Assembly (NCBI RefSeq): GCF_025499515.1
Contig: NZ_JAMKFA010000008.1
Span: forward strand, 80,001-144,000
DNA length: 64,000 nt
Direction: 5' to 3'
From: Flavobacterium odoriferum
GTDB lineage: Bacteria > Bacteroidota > Bacteroidia > Flavobacteriales > Flavobacteriaceae
Shown here: in pieces, positions 36,040 to 45,211 of the stretch
How positions within the stretch are numbered: position 1 is the stretch's first letter
Layout of the letters: each line of letters starts with the position of its first letter
Translations under genes and position numbers: made by a program
Notes under the pieces: generated by a model
Databases searched by the model: none
Told to the model about the DNA's origin: nothing
Seen by the model: the letters and a program-made list of their open reading frames with translations, nothing else

Positions 36040-36836
36040 TATGGTAAAATTATTTTATAATTAGTAATTTCATTTTGGGTAAAAATAGCTAAAATTCCAT
36101 CCGCAAAGAAAAAATTAGTAACGAAATTTTCAGCAATTTTAATTTTTGTACTTCTGTTATTGGCAATTTCATAATATAACAATTGATTGTCATTTGTATA
36201 CAAAGCAATTTCATTGTTAATTAATTGAATGGTATCAAATTCTGGAAAACGATCAAATGTTTCAATAGTGCCATAAATAGATATGGAATGAAATTTGTTT
36301 TTATCATTCAGCCAGTAAAAATGTGTGTAATTTGAATTATAATGTTTTATTGGATGTTCTAATGCGGTTGAAATCCATTTGAAGCTATCGTTAGTTAAAT
36401 TATACAATCCAATTTTTGACGAAATAGTATCAAAAAACCACAACTGGTTTTGCGATGATAAAGCTATAGCATCAATATTTACAGCTTCTGAAAGTAAATT
36501 AAAATCGATTTTTTTGGTCTCGTTTAATTGATTGTCTAGTAAAATTGCAGTGTTGAAATCGTTATAAAAAACTACAATTTGCAACGGGTTTTGAAAATCA
36601 ACGCGCGTAATTTTTCCTAAACTCACATTTTTATATTGATAATTAATTAGTTTGCTGTTTTTAGATAAAACATTGTCTTTAATTGAATACTGATTTTGTT
36701 GGTTGTCAAATCCTAAAAAAGTATCTGTTAACAATAAAGTTTTGTCAATGTTTTCAGTATAAATAGCATTTTGCGAAAAGGTTATTTCGACAATCAAAAA
36801 AGTCATAAAAATCAAAAATATATTTTTTTGAAACAT
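36039..36836 (-). CDS. Exported protein of unknown function, probably beta-propeller
   Basis: I do not recognise a named family. The 265 residues start with a signal peptide (MFQKNIFLIFMTFLIVEITFS followed by QN) and continue with regularly spaced hydrophobic strand pairs such as NQLWFFDTISSKIGLYNLTN, THFYWLNDKNKFHSI and QLLYYEIANNRSTKI, the look of a small WD/NHL-type propeller without catalytic residues. Genes of this kind precede the deoxynucleoside kinase in other Flavobacteria as I recall, and here the stop overlaps the kinase start. The protein would act in the periplasm or outer membrane, so the coupling to a cytoplasmic kinase may be positional only. Confidence 0.7.
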   Translation of the reverse strand: MFQKNIFLIFMTFLIVEITFSQNAIYTENIDKTLLLTDTFLGFDNQQNQYSIKDNVLSKNSKLINYQYKNVSLGKITRVDFQNPLQIVVFYNDFNTAILLDNQLNETKKIDFNLLSEAVNIDAIALSSQNQLWFFDTISSKIGLYNLTNDSFKWISTALEHPIKHYNSNYTHFYWLNDKNKFHSISIYGTIETFDRFPEFDTIQLINNEIALYTNDNQLLYYEIANNRSTKIKIAENFVTNFFFADGILAIFTQNEITNYKIILP

Positions 36837-36957
36837 TGTTTAAACTAATTTAAAATTCAAAGGTCTAATATACTACTTTAACAGAAAATTAGTAGATAAA
36901 TTGTGTAACAAATTGCACTTTTGAAAGTCTAAACATTATCTAATCTATTCAAAAACA

Positions 36958-37860
36958 ATGAAAAAAATAATTATTGCTTCAATTTTAATGATTTCTGGGA
37001 TAATACAAGCTCAGAATTTTCAAGGAATGGCGGTTTATGAATCTAAAACAAGTACTGCCGAATTTGCAAAAGGCTTAAGTGGAAATAAAGATATTACTCC
37101 AGAAATGCAAAAGCAAATTGAGGAAAGAATGAAAAAAATGTTTGAAAAAACATTCATTTTAAATTTTGACAAATCGGCTTCAATTTATAAAGAAGAAGAA
37201 AAATTAGATGCACCAGGAGAACAAGGTGGAAGAAGAATGATGGCTTCAATGATGGGCGGAGGCGGAACGCATTATAAAAATGTAAAAGACAAACAATTTA
37301 TTGTAGATAGAGAGTTTTTTGGAAAAGAATTTTTAATTAAAGATTCGTTGCCAAAATACGATTGGAAAATGGAAGGTGAATCAAAGCAAATTGGAAATTA
37401 TACTTGTTTTAAAGCTACTGCAGTTGTAAAAGTAAATGAATCAGATTTTAGAAATTTTAGATTTAGAAATCGCGATAAAAAAGAAACAGAAACTAAAACA
37501 GAAACAGTAAAAGATACTACCAAAGCAAAGAAAACCAATTTTACCGAAGACTGGGAAATGCCAAAAGAAAACACCATTACAGCATGGTATTGTCCAGAAA
37601 TCCCTGTAAATCAAGGTCCAGAAAATTATTGGGGTTTACCTGGGTTAATTTTAGAAGTTAATGATGGTAAAACGGTTATGTTGTGTACAAAAATTGTTAT
37701 GAATACAAAAGATAGAGTTGAAATTAAACCCGTAACTAAAGGAAAAGAAGTTACTCAAACAGAATACAACGATATTGTTAAGAAAAAAATGGAGGAAATG
37801 CAAGAGATGAATTCAGGTCCAGGTGGTCAACAACGTGGTGGATTTAGAATGAGTAGATAA
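36958..37860 (+). CDS. GLPGLI family protein
   Basis: A 300-residue exported Bacteroidota protein named for its motif, present as NYWGLPGLILEVNDG at about residue 220. The N-terminus is a signal peptide (MKKIIIASILMISGIIQAQ). The sequence is rich in Met, Lys and Glu (EMQKQIEERMKKMFEKTF) and ends in a Gly/Gln/Arg-rich tail. Function is not established. The family is very often encoded directly before an outer-membrane barrel protein of the TonB-receptor type, as here (16 bases to the next gene), suggesting a common export or surface-assembly task. Confidence 0.9.
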   Translation: MKKIIIASILMISGIIQAQNFQGMAVYESKTSTAEFAKGLSGNKDITPEMQKQIEERMKKMFEKTFILNFDKSASIYKEEEKLDAPGEQGGRRMMASMMGGGGTHYKNVKDKQFIVDREFFGKEFLIKDSLPKYDWKMEGESKQIGNYTCFKATAVVKVNESDFRNFRFRNRDKKETETKTETVKDTTKAKKTNFTEDWEMPKENTITAWYCPEIPVNQGPENYWGLPGLILEVNDGKTVMLCTKIVMNTKDRVEIKPVTKGKEVTQTEYNDIVKKKMEEMQEMNSGPGGQQRGGFRMSR

Positions 37861-37875
37861 TCTTTACAATACAAT

Positions 37876-40608
37876 ATGAAAAAAATAATATTATTACTTA
37901 TAATGGCACTTTCTACAAGTGCCTTTTCTCAAAATATTCGTTTCGAAGGTACAGTTAAAGACTCTACAGGTGTTGGTTTAGATATGGCTAATATTATGGC
38001 GATAAATCAGCAAACAAAAGCAATGGATGCATATGCTATTACTAACGAAGCAGGAAAATTTATATTGAGTTTAAAAGCAAATACTGCATATACAATTAAA
38101 GCAAGTTATATTGGTTTTCAGTCGTTTGAGAAAACGGTTACTACAACAACTTCTAATATGAATTTCCCAATTACTTTAAGAGAAGGAACGGTATTAAAAG
38201 ATGTTGAAGTGGTGTATGAGATGCCTGTAACCATTTCGGGCGATACTATTATTTATAATTCAGATTCATTTACCAATGGAACCGAACGAAAATTAGAAGA
38301 CGTACTAAAAAAATTACCAGGTGTAGAAGTAAACAAAGACGGAGAAATTGAAGTTGAAGGTAAAAAAGTTCAGAAAGTAATGGTGGAAGGAAAAGATTTT
38401 TTTGATGGAGACACCAAATTGGCTACTAAGAACATTCCTGCTGATGCATTAGATAAAATTCAAGTTTTACGAAATTATAACGAAGTTTCTAATTTAAAAG
38501 GCTTGGAGAACAACGAAGAAAGTATTGCCTTAAATATTAAATTAAAAGAAGGTAAAAAGAATTTTTGGTTTGGAGATATGACTGTGGGAATTGGAGTTGG
38601 ACATGAAGAAGAACGTTATATCATTAATCCAAAATTGTTTTATTACAATCCAAAATACAGTTTAAACATTATCGGAAATAAAAACAATATTGGTGAGTTA
38701 CCATTAACAGCACAAGATTATTTTAAGTTCACGGGCGGATTTAAAAATATGATGAGAAAAGGCGGTTCTTCTTTTAATGTAACTTCAAACGATTTAGGAA
38801 TTTTAGGGCTTCGTAACAATCAAGCAGCAAATATTGAATCTACTTTTGGAGCAGCAAATTTTAGCTTTAATCCTTCAAAAGCATGGACTTTGAGTGGTTT
38901 TGGAATTCTTTTAGGAAATAAAACTGAAATCGAAACTACAAATATTTCAAACCGAACCGATAATTTACCCGATGGATCATCTCAAACGATTACCGAAACA
39001 CGTGAAGAATTTACCCGTCAAGATAGTAAACAAGCTTTGTTGAAATTAAGTTCGAGTTATGTACCTTCAGAAAAAGTGCATTTTGATTATGATGCTTTGA
39101 TTAAATTCTCTGACCAAAAAGAAAATTCAAGCTTGTTTTCTAATTTGCTTTCTGATATTTATACCAATAAAAAGCAAAATCCGTTTTCAATTAATCAAAA
39201 TTTAAATTACTATTATACATTAAATGAAAAACACGTTTTTGCTGCAGAATTTCAACATCTATATCAAGAAGAGGATCCGTTTTATAATGCAAATTTAGAA
39301 ACGCAACCTTTTATTTTGTCAGGTTATAATGGAACACAATTGCGAGATGATGTGAACCAAAACCGTTTTGTAAAAACCAATAAATTAGATTCGAAATTTG
39401 ATTATTATTATATGGTTACGCCAAAAAGTAATATTAATTTGACTTTAGGAAATACATATTCATATCAAAATTTTGATTCTTATATTTTTCAAATGTTAGA
39501 TGATGGTTCTCAAAATAATTTGTCATCAACTGAAAATTCTAATAATGTAAATTATTCGTTTAATGATGTTTTTCTTGGTGTTCATTATAAGTTTTTGTTA
39601 GGAAAATTCACTTTTAATCCTGGATTTAGTGTACATCAATACAATATGAACGATGAGCAATTGGGAACATCGAACAAGCAATCGTTTAATAGAATTTTGC
39701 CAGATGTTTACGCATTATGGCAAATTAAAAAATCGGAAACATTAACGTATAATTATTCGTTAACTAACAATTTTACCGATATTAATAAATTAGCGCAAGG
39801 TTATGTTTTTTCAAATTACAATAGTTTGTTCAGTGGAAATAGATATTTAGAAAATTCTACTTCGCAAGTACATTCTTTACGCTATTTTAAATATAACATG
39901 TTTAATTTTGAGAATATTTTTGCTGCTGTTTCTTATTCAAAACAAGTTGATGCAATTAAGAATAAATCTTTGTTAACAGGTGTTAATCAAGTTTCTTCTG
40001 CGGTTAATATTAATTCTGCTTTTGCTGATGAATCGTTATCAGCAAGTGGAAATTATGGTCGATCATTTGCAAAATATTATAAAGCAAATTTAAGAGCAAG
40101 TTTCAATTGGAATAAGTTTAATAACATTCGTGTTTATCCTGATTCTGATACAGATCCAAATAATAATCCAACAGAAATTCAAACTACAGAATCATTTAAC
40201 CAAAGTTATACCATTGGTTTCTCTACGAATTATAAAACAATTCCTAATCTTGGTTTATCTTATAATTATTCGATTAGTGACAACTTTTCTGATGTAATTT
40301 ATACCGATAGCCCTTCGTTAACCTTAGAATATTACTTCTTAGACGCTTTTTCTTTTACTTCTGAATATAATTTTTATCATAATTATAACAAATCAAAAAC
40401 AATTGATAGTGAGTATGATTTCTTAACAGCAAGTTTAATTTATCAGAAAAAAGACAGTAAATGGGAATGGAAATTATCAGGAACAAATTTATTAGATACA
40501 AAATCGTTAGATACTAATAGTTTTAGTCAATTAGGCGGAACTAGTAATTTTTCAAGTTACCGAGTGCAGCCTAGATTTTTAATTTTAAGTTTGAAATATA
40601 ATTTGTAG
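37876..40608 (+). CDS. TonB-dependent receptor-like outer-membrane beta-barrel protein
   Basis: A 910-residue outer-membrane protein. Signal peptide MKKIILLLIMALSTSAFSQ; residues about 22-110 a carboxypeptidase-regulatory-like domain (FEGTVKDSTGVGLDMANIMA, SYIGFQSFEKTV); residues about 115-230 a plug-like domain (LEDVLKKLPGVEVNKDGEIE, ADALDKIQVLRNYNEVS); and the rest a long strand-rich barrel ending in ...RFLILSLKYNL. It belongs to the outer-membrane beta-barrel group that lacks a clear TonB box. It pairs with the GLPGLI gene. Substrate unknown; no SusD-like partner is present, so a polysaccharide-utilisation locus is not supported. Confidence 0.88.
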   Translation: MKKIILLLIMALSTSAFSQNIRFEGTVKDSTGVGLDMANIMAINQQTKAMDAYAITNEAGKFILSLKANTAYTIKASYIGFQSFEKTVTTTTSNMNFPITLREGTVLKDVEVVYEMPVTISGDTIIYNSDSFTNGTERKLEDVLKKLPGVEVNKDGEIEVEGKKVQKVMVEGKDFFDGDTKLATKNIPADALDKIQVLRNYNEVSNLKGLENNEESIALNIKLKEGKKNFWFGDMTVGIGVGHEEERYIINPKLFYYNPKYSLNIIGNKNNIGELPLTAQDYFKFTGGFKNMMRKGGSSFNVTSNDLGILGLRNNQAANIESTFGAANFSFNPSKAWTLSGFGILLGNKTEIETTNISNRTDNLPDGSSQTITETREEFTRQDSKQALLKLSSSYVPSEKVHFDYDALIKFSDQKENSSLFSNLLSDIYTNKKQNPFSINQNLNYYYTLNEKHVFAAEFQHLYQEEDPFYNANLETQPFILSGYNGTQLRDDVNQNRFVKTNKLDSKFDYYYMVTPKSNINLTLGNTYSYQNFDSYIFQMLDDGSQNNLSSTENSNNVNYSFNDVFLGVHYKFLLGKFTFNPGFSVHQYNMNDEQLGTSNKQSFNRILPDVYALWQIKKSETLTYNYSLTNNFTDINKLAQGYVFSNYNSLFSGNRYLENSTSQVHSLRYFKYNMFNFENIFAAVSYSKQVDAIKNKSLLTGVNQVSSAVNINSAFADESLSASGNYGRSFAKYYKANLRASFNWNKFNNIRVYPDSDTDPNNNPTEIQTTESFNQSYTIGFSTNYKTIPNLGLSYNYSISDNFSDVIYTDSPSLTLEYYFLDAFSFTSEYNFYHNYNKSKTIDSEYDFLTASLIYQKKDSKWEWKLSGTNLLDTKSLDTNSFSQLGGTSNFSSYRVQPRFLILSLKYNL

Positions 40609-40627
40609 AAAACTTAGACGATAAAAG

Positions 40628-40656
40628 AGCTTAACATAATTAGTTAGGCTTTTTTT
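40628..40656 (+). terminator. Terminator after the outer-membrane barrel gene
   Basis: AGCTTAAC (40628-40635) pairs with GTTAGGCT (40643-40650) with one G-U pair over a 7-base loop, followed by a T7 tract. Confidence 0.75.
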
Positions 40657-40732
40657 ATGACAACTCTAAAACAACCGTTTTGACACTTTATAACTTTTCC
40701 ATACTTTTACAAATTAAACAACCAATAGACTA

Positions 40733-42010
40733 ATGATTTTTGAAAATACACGCGAATTTGCGAAAAGTTTAGACGCTCAAGACGAATTAAGAAAATACAG
40801 AGATGAATTTCATTTTCCGCATGTAAACGGAAAACAAGTAATCTATTTTACAGGAAATTCTTTAGGGTTACAACCAAAAAGAACAAAATCTTATGTAGAT
40901 GAAGTAATGGCAGATTGGGCAAATTTAGCAGTAGAAGGTCATTTTTATTCCGATAAACCTTGGTGGGATTATCAAGAACGTTTTGCTGTTCCTTTGAGCG
41001 ATATCGTAGGAGCTAAGCCTACTGAAGTGGGTGTAATGAACACCTTAACAGTGAATTTACACTTATTAATGGTGTCGTTTTACAATCCAACACCACATAA
41101 ATATAAAATCATTTGCGAAGAAAAGGCGTTCCCAAGTGATCAATACATGTTTCAAAGTCAAGTAAAGTTTCATGGTTTTGATCCAAAAGATGCTATTGTT
41201 GAAATCAAGCGCAGAGAAGGTGAAGCTAATATTCGTTTAGAAGATGTTTTAGCTAAGATTGAGGAAGTAGGTAGCGAATTAGCTTTAGTTTTAATTGGTG
41301 GAGTAAATTATTACACCGGACAAGTGTTTGATATGAAAACCATTACAGCTGCAGGTCAAAAACATGGAGCATACGTTGGTTGGGATTTAGCGCACGCTGC
41401 CGGAAATATTAAATTAGAATTACACGATTGGAATGTAGACTTCGCCGCTTGGTGTAGTTATAAATACATGAATTCTGGGCCAGGAAATGCTTCGGGATTT
41501 TTTGTTCACGAAAAACATCATAATGACAAAGAGTTAAACCGTTTTGCGGGTTGGTATGGACACAACAAAGAGCGTCGTTTTAAAATGGAACCTGATTTTG
41601 ACCCTGTTCACGGAGCCGACGGATGGCAAATTAGTAATTTACCCATTTTATCTTTAGCACCTTATTTAGCTTCTGTTGAAATGTTTGCAGAAGTAGGAAT
41701 GGATAAATTAATTGCAAAACGAAATCTAATTACTTCTTATTTAGAATTTGTGCTACATGAAATCGACAAAGAATTAGAAGGCGCCGATTTTGAAATTTTA
41801 ACACCTTCAAATCAAGAAGAACGTGGGTGTCAATTATCTGTTTATCTTCATGGACAAGGAAGAGAATTGTTTGAATATTTAATGAAAAACGGAGTAATCA
41901 CCGATTGGAGAGAACCAAACGTAATTCGTTTAGCGCCAGCACCATTCTACTGTTCGTTTGAAGATATGTATGAATTTGGACAAATATTAAAACGAGGTAT
42001 CCAAAAATAA
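40733..42010 (+). CDS. kynU: Kynureninase
   Basis: PLP enzyme that cleaves kynurenine or 3-hydroxykynurenine to anthranilate or 3-hydroxyanthranilate plus alanine. 425 residues, standard length. Motifs: YFTGNSLGLQPKRTKSYVDE, the loop EKAFPSDQYMFQSQVKFHG, GGVNYYTGQVFDM, WDLAHAAGNIKLEL with the PLP-contact Asp, and the cofactor lysine in WCSYKYMNSGPGNASGFF; GWQISNLPILSLAPY follows. Kynurenine 3-monooxygenase is encoded 8.4 kb away at 50400 on the same strand, so 3-hydroxykynurenine is a likely substrate. No tryptophan dioxygenase is in the window. Confidence 0.96.
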   Translation: MIFENTREFAKSLDAQDELRKYRDEFHFPHVNGKQVIYFTGNSLGLQPKRTKSYVDEVMADWANLAVEGHFYSDKPWWDYQERFAVPLSDIVGAKPTEVGVMNTLTVNLHLLMVSFYNPTPHKYKIICEEKAFPSDQYMFQSQVKFHGFDPKDAIVEIKRREGEANIRLEDVLAKIEEVGSELALVLIGGVNYYTGQVFDMKTITAAGQKHGAYVGWDLAHAAGNIKLELHDWNVDFAAWCSYKYMNSGPGNASGFFVHEKHHNDKELNRFAGWYGHNKERRFKMEPDFDPVHGADGWQISNLPILSLAPYLASVEMFAEVGMDKLIAKRNLITSYLEFVLHEIDKELEGADFEILTPSNQEERGCQLSVYLHGQGRELFEYLMKNGVITDWREPNVIRLAPAPFYCSFEDMYEFGQILKRGIQK

Positions 42011-42020
42011 TATTAAAAAG

Positions 42021-42050
42021 AAACCCTAACAAATAAATGTTAGGGTTTTT
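42021..42050. terminator. Bidirectional terminator between kynU and the 603-residue gene
   Basis: An 11-bp stem starting AAACCCTAACA (42021-42031) pairs with TGTTAGGGTTT (42038-42048), with a T tract on + and T-rich sequence on the minus strand. Confidence 0.88.
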
Positions 42051-42061
42051 TATTGAAATGA

Positions 42062-43873
42062 TTAGGTTAAAACTAAACTCGGAATTTCAATTTCAATCAA
42101 TTCTGATTTGTGTTTTTCAATTTGATTTTTAATTTTACTACGTTCTTCTTTAAAGAAATTTGTAGAAGAAAACAAATCCTCATAATATTCAATTCCTGCT
42201 AATAAATTTGTTTTAAATAAATTCCATTTTTTAATTTGACCAGCCGAAAGTTCATTTGTGTATTCTGAAATCTCGTTTCTCAAATAGTCAACATACATTT
42301 TTAATTCTTTTACAAAAACATTTGGTCGATTTTCATCTGTCATAACATTCGCATTTCCATAAATATGTTTCACCATATTTGCCAACGAAATTTCTTTATC
42401 AAAATACGCTAAATTTGGTCCTGGACAAATTACAATTCCTTGTTGTTGTCCTTTTATTTTGATGTCATTCTCTAAATATGCAGCATTTGCCAAACCAACA
42501 CATAAACACGATTTATCAGTTATTTTTGTTTTTATTTTCTCAAATTCCGATATAGAAATAGTGTCTTTTTTGTTGTTCAATTCTTCTAGTTTTATGTCTT
42601 GATATTTTTTAGAAGCGGTACACATTCCTTTTTCGTCATGTTCTTTGCTTAAAGCTAAAAGTCGCTTCGGACAAGAACTTCCGGCGTTATTTTCATCAAT
42701 TCTTTTTTGTTTCCAAAATTCATTTGTTGTTCCTTTTACCGAGTTAAATGGAACGCCAAGCGGAGAAATATTGCTCAAATAGAAATCATTTTCTTTTGCA
42801 TTTGCTAATAATTTTCGTGTTTCATTATCTACAGAAGTTGCTTCTGGAACTAATAAAAATGGGGAACCCCAACCTATCGAATCTAAATTATAATTTTCTA
42901 ATAAAAAGTCGTGTTCTTCTGCAGTTCCAACACCACCTTGAGCTGTAATTTTTAATTCTAGCTGTTTTTGAGGAACAGGCATCTCTTTTTGATCTAATGC
43001 TTTTACTAATAAATCGTGAGCGGTTTGAATTAATTGTTCTTTCTTTTCTTTAAATTCTTGTAAAATGGGGCCTAATAAATAACCATCGGTTGCAAACGCA
43101 TGACCACCACAATTTAATCCCGATTCTATGCGATATTCAGAAACCCATAATCCTTTTTTAGCTAAAAAACTTCCTTGAATTAGTGCCGAACGAAAATCGC
43201 TAACTTTTAAAATGATTTTTTTCTTTATGATTGTTTCAGAATTTGGAAAAAAATCTTTAAAATTTTCAAAATAACTATATAACCTCGGATTCATTCCTGC
43301 AGAAAGCACCACAGACGAACTCAAATTACTGTTTGCAAAACCACGAAGTGCTGCGTGTGCATCATTAAATTCAACGGCTAATTGTTCATTTCTATCAAAA
43401 TTATCTTTATCAACTTTCGTCATAATGTTTACATCAATTTCACCAGGCGATAAATGTTCTTCAAGATAATTTTTTATAGTGTCCTTTAGCGTATAACCTT
43501 CATCAATAAAATGTTGTAAACTGTTTTTTAAGTCTGTTTTGTTTGGCAACATAGCAATATAGTTCTCTAAAGAAGATTTGCTTTCAATCAATTCATTTTT
43601 AAAATTCTCAAACTTATCTTTTACAATTTTATCAACTAAGTTTAGGTAATTAGTAATTCGTTCAGCTCTATAATCATGAAATTTTTGCGTAATTTCTTGA
43701 TAAGGAATGCTGAATTTTTCGCTGTAAAAAGCTCTCATTTTTTCAATAAGTTCATCATCTGTAATTGAAACCACAGAAGAAATACCATATTGCCCCACGC
43801 GAATTGGACTGTCAATAGTATAAGCCAATCCCATTACTGGAATATGAAAAGTGTGTGTAGGTTTATAGTTCAT
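42062..43873 (-). CDS. Conserved protein of unknown function, TIM-barrel (nitronate monooxygenase-like) features
   Basis: A 603-residue soluble protein without signal peptide; no named family recognised with certainty. The N-terminus IPVMGLAYTIDSPIRVGQYG resembles strand 1 of FMN-dependent nitronate monooxygenases and enoyl reductases, and two glycine-rich blocks fit later strands of such a barrel: SGLNCGGHAFATDGYLLGPI (about 251-270) and KITAQGGVGTAEEHDFLLEN (308-327), followed by GWGSPFLLVPEATSVDN. A second part carries cysteines at about 401, 418, 456, 458 and 483 (SCPKRLL, GMCTAS, SCLCVGLAN, VICPGPN), which could hold an Fe-S cluster or zinc. A helical, coiled-coil-like tail ends the protein. 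Single-gene unit between kynU and an agmatinase-family gene; a redox enzyme is my best guess. Confidence 0.7.
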   Translation of the reverse strand: MNYKPTHTFHIPVMGLAYTIDSPIRVGQYGISSVVSITDDELIEKMRAFYSEKFSIPYQEITQKFHDYRAERITNYLNLVDKIVKDKFENFKNELIESKSSLENYIAMLPNKTDLKNSLQHFIDEGYTLKDTIKNYLEEHLSPGEIDVNIMTKVDKDNFDRNEQLAVEFNDAHAALRGFANSNLSSSVVLSAGMNPRLYSYFENFKDFFPNSETIIKKKIILKVSDFRSALIQGSFLAKKGLWVSEYRIESGLNCGGHAFATDGYLLGPILQEFKEKKEQLIQTAHDLLVKALDQKEMPVPQKQLELKITAQGGVGTAEEHDFLLENYNLDSIGWGSPFLLVPEATSVDNETRKLLANAKENDFYLSNISPLGVPFNSVKGTTNEFWKQKRIDENNAGSSCPKRLLALSKEHDEKGMCTASKKYQDIKLEELNNKKDTISISEFEKIKTKITDKSCLCVGLANAAYLENDIKIKGQQQGIVICPGPNLAYFDKEISLANMVKHIYGNANVMTDENRPNVFVKELKMYVDYLRNEISEYTNELSAGQIKKWNLFKTNLLAGIEYYEDLFSSTNFFKEERSKIKNQIEKHKSELIEIEIPSLVLT

Positions 43874-44015
43874 TTTATATAGATTTTAAAATGTAATCGC
43901 CAAAGATGACCATTTCAAAAAATAAAAAGGATGACAATTATCATAAAGCAAATTTTTTAACAATGATGAAAATTTAACGCATTAAAAAACATTTTTAAAA
44001 AATCAATGGAAACAC

Positions 44016-44023
44016 TAACTTTG
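44016..44023 (+). promoter_or_regulatory. -7 promoter element of the agmatinase-family gene
   Basis: TAACTTTG matches TAnnTTTG, 38 bases before ATG 44062. The -33 box is weak. Confidence 0.5.
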
Positions 44024-44061
44024 TAAAAATTAATGATGCGCTTTTGCGCTTTGAACAAGTT

Positions 44062-45138
44062 ATGACAAAAGAACAAATATTAGAAAATTTTGATCCTTCT
44101 CAACCTGGGTTAGCCGATGCTACTATTTTTGGATTACCATTTTCGGCAGAACAAAGTGAAATTATTGTAATTCCTGTGCCTTGGGAAGTTACGGTGAGCT
44201 ATGGTTCTGGAGCTTCAAAAGGTCCAGATGCGGTTTTAGATGCTTCTTTTCAAGTAGATTTAAATCATCAAGAATTTCCTGAATTATGGAAATTAGGAAT
44301 TTATATAGACAAGCCCGCTAAAGAATTAAAAAAGAAATCTAAAAAGTTCAAAAAGCAAGCGGCTCCAATCATTAAAGCTTTAGAAAGCGGAATGATTTTA
44401 GACCATCATCCTTCATTAATGAAAGATTTAGAAGAAATTAATTATGCGTGTTCTGATATGGTGGAAGCTGTTCGTGAGCAAACGCTTAATTGGATGAATA
44501 AAGGTAAAAAAGTAGTGCTTTTAGGTGGAGATCATTCTACACCATTAGGGTATTACCAAGCTTTAGCGACTAAATATGAGAACTTCGGGATTTTACATTT
44601 AGATGCGCACATGGATTTACGTATTGCTTATGAAGGATTCACGTATTCGCACGCTTCTATCATGTACAATGCCTTACAAATTCCTCAAATTTCTAAAATT
44701 GTACAAGTAGGAATTCGAGATTTTTGTGAGCAAGAAGTAGAAGTTGCTTTAAGCGATAGAGTTTTAGTTCATACCGATAGCGATTTAAAACAAGAAGCTT
44801 TCGAAGGCAAAACTTGGCAACAACAATGCGATAACATTATCGCTTCGTTACCAGAAAAAATTTGTATTTCTTTCGATATTGACGGCATGTATCCTTGGTA
44901 TTGTCCAAATACAGGAACTCCGGTTCCGGGTGGATTTTCATTTGAGCAAGCTGCTTATTTATTCAGTCGTTTAGCTGAAACGAATAAAGAAATCATCGGA
45001 TTTGATTTAGTTGAAGTAGCCCCAGGTGATGACGATTGGGACGGAAACGTGGGTGCAAGAATGTTGTTTCATATGTGTGGCGTTTTTGCAAAATCTCAAA
45101 AAATGAATGTTGGAAACAAGATTAAGTTTAATAGATAA
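44062..45138 (+). CDS. Agmatinase/arginase family ureohydrolase
   Basis: A 358-residue binuclear-manganese ureohydrolase. ATG 44062 (MTKEQILENFDPSQPG) is chosen over a TTG six codons upstream. Metal-binding motifs are all visible: LLGGDHSTPLGYYQAL, HLDAHMDLRIAYEG and ISFDIDGMYPWYCPNTGTPV, with a final glutamate in DLVEVAPGDDDWDGNVG. Departures from standard agmatinase are the long insert of about 50 residues rich in Lys near 95-125, and MDLR and DGMYP variants in the metal motifs. The long form is common in Flavobacteria and is usually annotated agmatinase, giving putrescine and urea; formimidoylglutamase or guanidinopropionase activity cannot be excluded. No arginine decarboxylase is nearby. 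Confidence 0.88.
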   Translation: MTKEQILENFDPSQPGLADATIFGLPFSAEQSEIIVIPVPWEVTVSYGSGASKGPDAVLDASFQVDLNHQEFPELWKLGIYIDKPAKELKKKSKKFKKQAAPIIKALESGMILDHHPSLMKDLEEINYACSDMVEAVREQTLNWMNKGKKVVLLGGDHSTPLGYYQALATKYENFGILHLDAHMDLRIAYEGFTYSHASIMYNALQIPQISKIVQVGIRDFCEQEVEVALSDRVLVHTDSDLKQEAFEGKTWQQQCDNIIASLPEKICISFDIDGMYPWYCPNTGTPVPGGFSFEQAAYLFSRLAETNKEIIGFDLVEVAPGDDDWDGNVGARMLFHMCGVFAKSQKMNVGNKIKFNR

Positions 45139-45211
45139 TTTGTATCTTGCATAAAATCAGGCGATAAGTCTTGTAAATAATACGCCCCTTAATTTATTTA
45201 AAGACAAAAAT

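Noticed and set aside
37876..40608. SusC/polysaccharide utilisation locus
   Set aside because: No SusD partner, no nearby glycosidase on the same transcript, and the protein is of the GLPGLI-associated barrel type.
43874..44061. Possible gene in the spacer before the agmatinase-family gene
   Set aside because: No frame longer than about 25 codons; only a promoter element is recognisable.
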